Shown here piece after piece: positions 1-9,599 of a stretch of DNA of 64,000 nucleotides (the stretch's first letter is position 1; each line of letters opens with the position of its first letter). The stretch is from Phoma sp. XZ068 (lineage: Eukaryota > Ascomycota > Dothideomycetes > Pleosporales > Didymellaceae): the NCBI GenBank assembly GCA_004835665.1, contig RBKR01000011.1:124001-188000 (forward strand). The letters run 5' to 3'. The notes beneath the pieces are model-generated. The model did not search any database. It saw only the letters and a program-made list of their open reading frames with translations, and was not told the DNA's origin. Made by a program: the position numbers and the translations under genes.

Positions 1-1909
1 AATGGCAACCAACGTGCGAGTCGTTTATCTTAAATTGGCTAGTCTAGCAACAATTCTCGGTTCTAGGTTCTAGACTCTTGAAGAGGGAAGTATACAAAGG
101 AGTTTAATTTGTACACATACAACAATATAGTACACTACACTACATACAATACCCTACCAAAGAACCCAGAACCTTGATCTTAAAGTCACGCTATAGTTGC
201 TACCTTCCCACATCTACTCTTCAAACCTCCATCCCCCCTCAAGGCATATCACATCACAACACCACAACAGCTGGGCAGACCAGAACACAGACAAGGCGCT
301 GATACCGTCGTAGCGTCCGCAAACCTATCACCTTCCTACACCCAGTCGTCCATCTAAATCTACCGGTCCAGGAATTACTATCCAGACGATTTGGGCTTCA
401 AATAGAGCATTGAATTGTGCAAGGATGGATGATTGAGGGAACGTGGGTACGGTACTATACTTACTATACAACGGGATAGTCAAGTCAGATCGTGCGGGCT
501 GTGTTGCTTTACTTACAGTAGAGAAGCGCTTGGTTTCGTTGGAAGCTGTGATGTGATGGAAAAGCTGGGTGGACTGGGACCGGGTACCGTTGTGAGTAGT
601 GTGTGGAGTCTGCAGTGCGGATGCTAGGTTGGGTTTTGTCACTATTGTGCTGGGTGGACCAGGTACCGTTGCTTGAGCGAGTGTTTGCAGTTTGGGGTTT
701 TGATGCTGGAGTGGGGTGTTTGTTTGCATGTGGAGTTGACACTTTCGTATGGTTCATCGAGGCATGGTTATAGGGCTGTGTGGATGGACTTGATTGAATG
801 CCAAGGACACTGCAGAACCATGACTCGCTGAATTGCAAGTATCGAGTAAATTCAGCTCAATTGACGAGAAAGACGAGTGCCGTGCGTGGACTGAGGCTTT
901 GTACATGCAGTCTAAAACTCAACTTGTTGACGATAAACATCATCATCTACTCGACGGCGAGGCCAAGTAACTCGGCCGGCCGAATAAGTGAGCCCGAGCA
1001 AATATAATCCGGAACACTGGGCGTTCTTGGGGCGTCGAGTCTGCTTCAAGTGGATGTCGAGACAAACAGGTGTTCTGAGCGCACCCCGGATGACTAAATT
1101 TTGCGTTTGAGCAGGCGTTTGAAGTGTTTGGAGACGCAGGGTGCAGAGTGCAGAATGCGAGACCGAGTGTCCAATACGGATACGACAGCTGCGTGAGGAG
1201 GATAGTTTCACGGGGCTGCGATGGGCGAGTACTGTTGTTCAGGATTGTTCAGGACTGATTCAGAGCTGACGTTCGAGCTCGTTCACGACTGGCAGTGCAT
1301 TATGCAAGAGCTGCCGGGGTGCCGGGGCGCGGTTTGACATCATCGATGGTTCGCAGCAGCAGAAGACACGCGTGTGCGTGGCTGCGCCTTGATGGCGGGC
1401 ACGTTAAGACGGTGCGGCGAGACGGATTTCGACAGCACTCGCCTGACGCTGCATCTGCACTCGCCCAGCACAGAACATAACCCGTGTGTCGACGGCATCG
1501 TTCTCGACGTCGCAGCGGGGCAGCGCCAAGGCAGAAGCTCCAAGCGCCGGTTCCCAGTCGACGACCGCCGTAACCGTGTTGCCGCGAGCGCACTGAAGCC
1601 GGGCAGGATTCCTCAGCGATTGCAACGGTTGAATAAGCACACGGCCGCTCGTTGGTCCCTAGCATCGAGCATCGCGGTGGCGGCGCACTCGTTAGTCCCG
1701 CATTGTTGGAACCTGTAACCGCGCACCCTGCACAGCCTCTCCCACCCGCACCCTCGCCGAACAGCCTGCCTACGCCTAGCCGTCTGCTGTAGTCGACCCT
1801 GCCACCACCGTTCCGCCGCAGCTCGCACTCCGGCGCGCTCTGAGAGCCGCCCGTCGCACCGCACCGCGTCCACCGCTGACGACCCGCCGCCGTCTGCCTG
1901 CGCACCATC
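1..1909. other. 5' intergenic region, no supported gene
   Basis: No family-recognisable protein was found in any frame. The first 300 bases are AT-rich with repeated short AC/TA motifs. From about 1250 the sequence becomes GC-rich and CT-rich toward the ubiquitin ligase start, as expected of its promoter and 5' UTR. A minus-strand ATG reading frame at 328-729 (133 codons, Thr/Gln/Pro-rich) contains a good donor-like GTAAGT but resembles nothing I know and may be chance. The long minus-strand frame at 1300-1986 runs across the ligase start and is a composition artefact. Confidence 0.5.
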
Positions 1910-4640
1910 ATGGACGGAGCTGGCCAGCCCAACCTGCGCATCACCAGTGCGTGCACCACGCCGTTGGGGAGAGTGAGGGCTAACAAGACACAGTCATCGC
2001 CGCCGATGGCCTCTACAAGCGCGATGTCTTCCGTACGTACATGAGGGACCCCGACTGGTACTGGCTCACGCGCATGCAGGCTTCCCGGACCCCTTCGCCG
2101 TGGCCACGATCAATGGCGAGCAGACGCGCACCACGAGCGTCATCAAGAAGACGCTGAACCCCTACTGGAACGAGAGCTTCGACATGTACGTGCTGCATCA
2201 TCTGTGAGGTGTGCACTGCTGACCCAGCCAGGCGCGTGAATGAGGAAAGCGTCCTCGCCGTCCAGATCTTCGACCAGAAGAAGTTCAAGAAGAAGGACCA
2301 GGGCTTTCTCGGCGTCATCAACGTCCGCATCGGCTCTGTCATCGACCTCGACGCGGGGGGCGACGGTACATGTCCTGCTCCCTTGTACGCGGCTATCACT
2401 CACACTCCACAGAAATGCTCACCCGCGACCTGAAAAAGTCAAACGACAACATGGTCGTGCACGGCAAGCTCATCCTCAACCTCTCCACCAACCTGCAGGC
2501 CCCCATCAGCAACCAGGCCGGCGCTGCTGCACCCCGTCCCTCGCCCTCCAACCACCCGTCGGTCAACGGCGCCACAGCAGGAGCCTCTACCCCGCATCAA
2601 TCAGCACAGAGCCTCAACCCCAACATGTACCCCGGCCAGCGGCCAACCTCGACCACCCAGTCTTCGGCCCAGAGACTCAGCCAGACGGGACCTACAGGCC
2701 CACCCAGCACGGCGCCACCGCCGTCAGCCAACGGAGCCCCCGCAGCAGGACAGAGCCAGAACCCCGGGTACAGTGCGTTTGAAGACTCGCAAGGAAGGCT
2801 GCCCAACGGGTGGGAGCGTCGTGAGGACCACCTGGGCCGCACGTACTACGTCGACCACAACACGCGACAAACGACCTGGATCAGGCCCGGCGCAGGCTTC
2901 AACGAGACCGACAACCGCAATGCCGTTGCAGCGTCCACCCAGCAGGAGCGTGTCCGCCACCAGAACCGCATGTTGCCCGAGGACCGAACGGGAGCCAACT
3001 CTCCCACCCTCGCCGAACGACAGCCTTCGCCGCCCAATGCAGGTGCCGCCGCCAACGCTGCGAGCATGATGGCCACCGGCGCTACTACCGCCGGGACAGG
3101 AGAGCTGCCGTCTGGCTGGGAGCAGCGACACACCCCAGAAGGGCGACCGTACTTTGTGGACCACAACACGCGCACAACCACGTGGGTCGACCCCCGCCGA
3201 CAGCAGTACATCCGGATGTACGGCGGCCAGGCGGCGAATGGCAGCACTATCCAGCAGCAGCCCGTCTCCCAGCTCGGACCTCTGCCGTCAGGATGGGAAA
3301 TGCGACTTACAAACACCGCAAGAGTGTATTTCGTGGATCACAACACAAAGACCACAACCTGGGACGATCCGCGACTGCCTTCCTCCCTGGACCAGAACGT
3401 GCCGCAGTACAAGCGTGATTTCCGCCGTAAGCTGATCTACTTCCGCTCGCAACCCGCGCTGCGCATCGTAAGCGGCCAGTGCCACGTCAAGGTCAGGCGA
3501 ACGCATATCTTCGAGGACTCATATCACGAGATTATGCGCCAGTCTGCTGCGGACCTGAAGAAGCGCCTGATGATCAAGTTCGACGGAGAAGACGGTCTCG
3601 ATTACGGAGGTCTGTCACGTGAATTCTTCTTCCTGCTCTCCCACGAGATGTTCAACCCATTCTACTGTCTGTTTGAATACTCGGCACACGACAACTACAC
3701 CCTCCAGATCAACCCCCACTCCGGCATCAACCCCGAGCACTTGAACTACTTCAAGTTTATTGGACGTGTAGTCGGTCTGGCCATCTTCCACCGCCGTTTC
3801 CTGGACGCCTTCTTCATTGGAGCCTTCTACAAGATGATCCTCCGGAAGAAGGTCGCGCTGCAGGACATGGAGGGTGTCGATGCTGATTTCCACCGCAACT
3901 TGGAGTGGATGTTGAACAACGACATTACCGATGCGCTGGAACTCACCTTTGCCACGGATGATGAGAGGTTTGGCGAGACTGTCAGCATTGAGCTGAAGCC
4001 GGACGGCGACAACATCGAGGTGACCAACGAGAACAAGCACGAATACGTCGAGTAGGTGGCTCTTGAAATTGCTAAATTTAATTGCTAACCCCCCCAGATT
4101 GATCACAGAATGGCGCATCCAGAAACGCGTCGAGGAGCAATTCAACGCCTTCCTCAGCGGCTTCAACGAGCTCATCCCCCCAGATCTAGTCAACGTCTTC
4201 GACGAGCGCGAGCTCGAACTCCTCATCGGCGGTATCGCAGACATCGACGTCGAAGACTGGAAGAAACACACCGACTACCGCGGCTACACGGAGAACGACG
4301 AAGTGATCCAGAACTTCTGGAAGTGCATCCGCAGCTGGGACGCCGAGCAAAAGTCGCGCCTCCTGCAGTTTGCAACAGGCACGTCGCGTATCCCTGTCAA
4401 CGGATTCAAGGATCTGCAGGGTAGTGATGGGCCGAGGCGATTCACGATTGAGAAGGCGGGTGAGCCTAATCAGTTGCCAAAGTCTCATACTTGGTATGTT
4501 CACTCATCCCACATTTCTTTATCTCTGCTAATTCGCGTAGTTTCAACCGTCTTGATTTACCCGCGTATAAGACGTTCGAGGCGCTCAACCAGAAACTCAC
4601 CATTGCTGTTGAGGAGACTGTGGGTTTCGGACAGGAGTAG
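1910..4640 (+). CDS. RSP5: C2-WW-HECT E3 ubiquitin-protein ligase (RSP5/HulA, NEDD4 family)
   Basis: Seven exons (1910-1946, 1994-2032, 2080-2185, 2232-2365, 2413-4051, 4098-4493, 4541-4640) give 816 residues, matching the length of yeast Rsp5. Visible in order: an N-terminal C2 domain (about residues 8-115, with NGEQTRTTSVIKKTLNPYWN), a Pro/Gln/Ser-rich linker, three WW domains (near residues 235, 336 and 396, each with GWE and DHNT.TTTW) and a HECT domain from about 440 to the end. The catalytic cysteine lies in HTCFNRLDLPAY, created across the last intron at about residue 784. The family ubiquitinates membrane transporters and other PY-motif clients, driving endocytosis, MVB sorting and transcription-factor processing. 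All six introns are 46-47 nt. The start ATG sits in a CACCATCATGG context and yields an intact C2 strand. Identity is very secure. Confidence 0.97.
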
Positions 4641-4669
4641 ACAGTCGTGATAGCATTTCGTGTATAAAA

Positions 4670-4699
4670 AGAGAAGAGAAGAGAAGAGAAGAGAAGAGG
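4670..4699. repeat. (GAGAA)n tandem repeat
   Basis: About six head-to-tail GAGAA units lie 30 bp past the ligase stop codon. They are followed by a degenerate purine-rich stretch with recurring AGCGAAG/GTAGC words to about 4760. Probably part of the 3' UTR or just beyond it. Confidence 0.85.
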
Positions 4700-4915
4700 A
4701 GCGAAGCGACGAGGCGTGACAGTAGCGAAGCGGAGCGTAGTGAAGAGTAGCGAGGAGTAACAGTAGCTCCGAGGCCACATATATTATTACACCTAGGCAT
4801 GATGAGCATCTCGAGTTGCGGTTCGTTGGGAGACCTGGTTTCTGGCGTTGTGGATTCGGGTGATGGAAGCGCTTTGTATTAGAGCGCATAGTAAAGCAAT
4901 GTGAATGATTGAAGA

Positions 4916-5000
4916 CTGAACTGAACTGAACTGAACTGAACTGAACTGAACTGAACTGAACTGAATTGAACTGAATTGAATTGAATTGAACTGAATTGAA
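4916..5000. repeat. (CTGAA)n tandem repeat with TTGAA variants
   Basis: Seventeen consecutive 5-bp units. The first ten or so are pure CTGAA; the distal units alternate with TTGAA, differing by single C-to-T changes. A short (CAGTA)n-like run follows at about 5050-5070. Confidence 0.9.
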
Positions 5001-5271
5001 CAGACCGAAGGTGTGGATACTTTTAGTAAGTATTGAATTTGTGATGTGTACGTACAGTACAGTACAGTACGGAAGACTGTTGGACAAAGAGTACAGTATT
5101 GATTTAACCCTGCCCTTGTCTTCCTGCAACAATGTTCTGCGGATGTTCAATCAACCCTTATCCAGGCAGGAGTCAAGTCAACGTGCAAGCACCCCGATAA
5201 CCAAGGTCGGTGCAGATAAGGTGTTATCGAATAATTTCTGAGCTGCCTTCTGACTTGTGAGTTCTGACTCG

Positions 5272-5330
5272 TGAGTTCTGAGTTCTGAGTTCTGAGTTCT
5301 GAGTTCTGAGTTCTGAGTTCTGAGTTCTGA
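5272..5330. repeat. 7-bp tandem repeat (TGAGTTC)n
   Basis: About eight perfect copies of a 7-bp unit, preceded at 5250-5271 by imperfect copies (TGACTTG, TGACTCG). Together with the two pentamer arrays upstream it forms a 660-bp cluster of three unrelated minisatellites. Confidence 0.9.
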
Positions 5331-6507
5331 CTTTCTATAATTAACGCGGGTTTATATAGTTTTTTGGTACGCATTAACAGTTGATAGTAATATCTATTAA
5401 CTACTAGTATTGTTGTCGTAGTTCGTCTTGTTGTAGTTGTTGTTGTCGCTTGTTTTCACCCTATTGCTTGTTCTCTGTCTGTAAAGTCTTAGCTGTACTA
5501 TAATATAGCGCGTTTTCTATCAACTATAGTTTTCAACATGGATTCTGATCTTGTTGTTTGTTCCCTGTCTGTCGGTACATCTACCAACTAGGGGAGAAGG
5601 AGATACTCCCGTTTATGTGCGCTAGCCTAATTTTTCTGTCTCAAGTAAGGCTCTAAGGTGTTAGCTACAGTGTACAGTACACTTCACCGTACATGATACA
5701 GTCAATCCAGCATATTCAGCTCCGAGCTCTACGTGGTTGTACAGTAGCCAGCAATCCTACATCGAGCTACCAACGTGCACGTTAATATTTATCGGTGTGC
5801 ACGATACCGCTACTTACTGGGGTGCACCCAACCTACCTTGCCCTCGACCTGACCCGCCTCGCTACCTCAAACATCATTATCCGCCACCGCTTTATTACGG
5901 TATTTCCTTTCCTCCCAGCTCGGAACAGCCCGGTCCTCGGCCGGTGTACAGCAGCCGTCGCACAAACACGGGAACGCCACGCCTTCGTCCTCGACCCTTC
6001 CCCGCTCGCAAAACGGTGAAGCTGACGCGCGAGCGAGTGAGGATCCAAGCCAGTGAGTTGATGAGCTGATGAACCCCACTGCACAACCGCAATCCCAGCC
6101 GTCCAGAACCATCCAGCAGCGATGTTGAATCGGCCACCCGCTAAATTTAGGGGCGTGCGTCGGGTGCGCTAACCCCCTTTGCTCGCTCTGTGCACTGCGC
6201 TTTACTGCACTCGGGAACGGCGGTGTCGGTTGGGGCGCTGCGGGGCGTGTGCGCGGATTTAATGTTTATGGGTGGTCGCTTGGCGTGGACTGGGGAAGGG
6301 AAGGGAGAGGATATATGTAGGCGTGAGTCCCTTTTTGCATTCCGGTTGTTTCTGACAACAGTGCCTTCGTTCGTTCGACTTCGAGAGATTGATTGTGTGT
6401 GATCTGCCCATCATTCGCTTTGGGTTGACTTTTATTCTCTTCTGTTTATTTACTTTACGACTTTAATCACACCACCTCAGCCTCCTCGGCCTCGTCTCCT
6501 CGTCAAC

Positions 6508-7115
6508 ATGCGCACCACAACCATCCTCGCTGCCCTTACGGCTCTGGCCTCGACCGCCCTCGCGGCCGACAAGTGCCAGGCGCAGAACATTGTCGACGCC
6601 TGTGTCTCCGGCTACCAGGACCGCATCAAGGGCTGCCAGCAGAAGAGCAACGACTGGATCTGCCTGTGCGACGTGTACAGGGATGTTCTGACATGCTACA
6701 ACAACTGCCCGGACAGCAACGAGAAGCCCCCTGTCCAGAACCAGGTTACGCAGTTTTGCACAGCTGCTGAGCCGTGAGTCCTCCTCTTCTTTTCGCGACC
6801 GCTCTCGTCTCGTTTCGTCGGAAATCCGGCCGGACGTGCTTCACTTGACTTGGTCGTGTGCAAGATCGTTGTGCAATGCTAACACCCCACAGTCTCCGCG
6901 CCGCAGCATCCAGCTCCGCTGCCTCCGCCGCCAGCGTTGCAAAGACCGCTTCCACCGCGCCTGCCACATCTACCACCGCCTCGGCCACAGGCTCCAGCAC
7001 CCCGAGCGGCTCTGGCTCTGGCGCCGCTGCTTTCCCCACCGGCGCTGCTTCGTCCCTTACAACATCGGGTGGTGCGGCTGCTTTTGCTCTCCTTGCTGCC
7101 GCGGGTCTGTTGTAG
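6508..7115 (+). CDS. Secreted GPI-anchored Cys- and Ser/Ala-rich protein
   Basis: Two exons (6508-6773 and 6893-7115; 119-nt intron) give 162 residues. Residues 1-19 form a classic signal peptide (MRTTTILAALTALASTALA). The mature N-terminal half has eight cysteines with the core WICLCDVYRDVLTCYNNCPD, reminiscent of but not matching the CFEM pattern. The second half is a Ser/Ala/Thr/Gly-rich stalk, followed by a hydrophobic C-terminus (AAAFALLAAAGLL) behind a small-residue site, as in GPI-anchored wall proteins. I know of similar proteins annotated as GPI-anchored Ser/Thr-rich in many ascomycetes; a molecular role is not established. The ATG is preceded by a pyrimidine-rich leader ending GTCAACATG. 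Confidence 0.85.
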
Positions 7116-7298
7116 GTGATTTCGGTGGTGGATATATAATATATAATATGGCTCGTTCGTTCGTTGGTGAGGGGGGTTGATTGTTTACGTTCATGTTAGG
7201 AGTAGGAAGTTGAACAGATTTTCGCCCGTTGCAACGCATTCCCAACATACTGCCGTGTTTGTGCTTGTGTTTGTGCCTTGTTGAACACATTGTTTACT

Positions 7299-7583
7299 TT
7301 ACTTGCGCCCATGTAAAGGCAAATGCAGCACCTCCCTCACTTTATCTAGGATCGTCGGCTCCGTTTTGACGCGCTCGGGCTCGCCGTCTCGGAAATCGAA
7401 TTCTTGCGCCTCCGAGCTGGGTCTGCCTACATCCTCATCTGGCGGGAAGCGGGCGTAGTATCGCATGCGCTGTGGTCTTGCGGGAGACTCAAACGGCATC
7501 GCGAAGTGGTGTGGTGGTCGTGTGAGAGCAGGGTGTCCAGGTGGAGATTCCAGATCCTTCTCTGCGGCAAGTCTGCTTGTCAT
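7299..7583 (-). CDS. Small hypothetical protein
   Basis: A single-exon ATG-started frame of 94 codons, convergent with the GPI-protein gene and only 183 bp from its stop. The product is Pro/Arg-rich at the start (PPHHFAMPFESPARPQR) and ends in a basic-amphipathic tail (DKVREVLHLPLHGRK). No domain, signal peptide or membrane segment is visible. Codon use looks coding-like and the C-terminal segment has the feel of a conserved short motif, but I do not recognise the family. It could still be a chance frame in the neighbour's 3' region. Confidence 0.45.
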   Translation of the reverse strand: MTSRLAAEKDLESPPGHPALTRPPHHFAMPFESPARPQRMRYYARFPPDEDVGRPSSEAQEFDFRDGEPERVKTEPTILDKVREVLHLPLHGRK

Positions 7584-9599
7584 TTTGGATAACTTCGGAT
7601 TACACTTGAAGTAAATTTTGAGTAAATTGATTGTTTGACGGGAGCCACACGAATCCTGCAGGTCGAGCGTATACTTGTAAGTACTGGATGCGGCAGGTGG
7701 TCAGTGCATATTTGCTGCGGACGCGTAACCGCAGTACGTCAGGGCTGGTGATGTGCGCGTGCTGCGCGTTGGAAGTGAACGTATTCGATGGCTATTCGTC
7801 AACGATTGACATTACCTCGCCGAAAGGCAGATCTGCTGCTGCTTCGATTCATGATGAATGCGCCTAGAGCGGCTGATGTACTGCGGCATCACTTGCATAG
7901 GTGAGCAAGAAAATGGCGATGTAGGTGCGGCTGTGCGAGTGCTTGCTGTCTGAAACAATTGTTCACCGCTTGTACTTGTCGGCAGGAGGACTTTTTTGGA
8001 GGCGTGGAGCTACGCTGTGTTTGACAGACCGCTTTGTTTGTTTGCTCCACGTTCACCGGGCTCGTAAGTAGTACTTGTGACAGGGGTGTAGAACGCGCAT
8101 TGTTGAATGGTCATCTTGAACGACCGTCGACTTGACGAGGAACTGTTCTGTATTGAATTCGATCGAGGCTGTCGAAGAAGTGTTACGGTTTATGATCGCT
8201 GCTACTTCTGCTGACCAAGGTCCAATTATAGTCACGTGCAAGGATGTTGAACTTGACTTAAACTATTTTCCAGAACTTCGTCTCTGGTCACATGGAAGCT
8301 ACACAGAGTAGACGCTTTCAAGGGCTCGGCGAACGTGGCATGCGCCCTGGCGCTGGGATTTGACCTGATTTTGAGGTCGACTACGTGACCGGCCCCAGCA
8401 TCTCGGCTCATCGCTACAAACAACAATTGAGTCAGTTCAGCGCGTTTGAGTGCGTTTTGCTGCAAGCAGGTATGACGAGACTACAGTAACATCGACTCGT
8501 TGCCGTTCCGCGGACTCGGTATAGACACCCGTCTGAGTGTGTCGCAAACCTGAGATGCGTCCGAGTCAGCCTTGCATTCGCACACGTGAGGCTCTGCCGT
8601 GCGACAATACACTGGAGTGTCTCAGCTTCCACCCTGTTGGTCATTAGCGTTCACCGGACCAGCACCGAGCGAGGTTCGCTCGACGATGGACCACTATCGC
8701 TGGCTTTCTCCCCCGCGATCTGGGTTCAAATTGTTGGGCGCTGGGATACACTCGCGTGTTAACCAGGACGGCACATGAGCGGCTAGCCTGGTCGAGAGCC
8801 TCCAAGCGACTGCGGCAGTGATGGCCTGGGCGCGGCTCCGTCTGGGGAACCTGGGGCTGCGCGGCTCTTTAGTCGGGGCTTGCTGAGGTGCGTGAGCTGA
8901 GATGGCAACGTGATGCGGGGAAGAGTGCGCTGAGTTCAACAGCTTCAGCTGCATCGCAACAGTTGCGCAAAGAAGGGCATCTGCAACACTCCCCGCCTCT
9001 CGTCCAAGAGCAATCCTCGAGTCTCGGAACAAGGCGCGATGACTCGGGACTCAGGCACGGCAGAGTCAGACCGAAAGCTGGACTGGATTTTTGCCTCCGT
9101 GACCGGCCGGGCGTGGCAGGACGCCTGCCAATGTATGACGGAGTGGCGTCCACTCCACATTGTCGACTGCCAATCCCTTTGCACATAATCCCACTTGATT
9201 TGCACGCCGGCCCAAGACCAGCCATATCGCTACCAGACTGCACTGCCGCAGCATGCTCTTCCCTCCACCTTTTCCTCGCCAGCCTGCAGCTGAACAGTGC
9301 GGTATTTCTGGGGTAGTCGGACCCTTTCACCGCAACGTTCCTCCTGCAGACCTCCATAATCCCGCACTCGCTCTGTCGCCCTGCCAGCGCGGCCTCAGTC
9401 ACTCCTCGGCCAGCGCACGCCCTGATCATCCACGCCCTGTTGCGCCCCTTTGTTGTTTCCAGGACTGGTGACTGAATATGCTGTGGCCTGAATTTGCGAT
9501 TCCACGACGACCGCGACCGAGATAGCACGAATCCCCTGAAAAACTATTACTATCTTGCAGCAAGACCTCGGTGCATGGCACAACACCACTAGCGCACAG
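7584..9599. other. Long intergenic region, no supported gene
   Basis: Many short overlapping frames on both strands, none with a recognisable domain. The longest, on the minus strand at 8869-9528, is Cys/Arg/Ser-rich with no family resemblance and overlaps competing plus-strand frames, so it is treated as spurious. The 3' part (about 9250-9599) is C/T-rich and is probably the promoter and 5' UTR of the fusion gene that follows. Confidence 0.5.

Larger units (their letters stand above)
4641..6507. other. Intergenic region with simple repeats, no gene seen
   Basis: Between the ligase and the GPI-anchored protein lie three short tandem arrays (listed separately), then AT-rich sequence with TTGTTGTAG-like low-complexity runs (about 5400-5600). 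A mixed-composition segment at 5740-6130 has overlapping short frames in several phases, none recognisable. The last 200 bases are pyrimidine-rich and contain a TATA-like GGATATATG near 6308, plausible promoter and 5' UTR for the downstream secreted protein. Confidence 0.5.

Noticed and set aside
1300..1986. 228-codon minus-strand frame upstream of the ubiquitin ligase
   Set aside because: GC-rich DNA lacks stops; the product is Arg/Cys/Gly-rich with no family features and overlaps the ligase start.
8690..8760. GGGTTCAAATTG, similar to a tRNA B-box
   Set aside because: No pairing T-stem and no A-box at the right distance on that strand.
8869..9528. 219-codon minus-strand frame
   Set aside because: No domain, Cys/Arg/Ser-rich, overlaps equally open plus-strand frames in a probable promoter.
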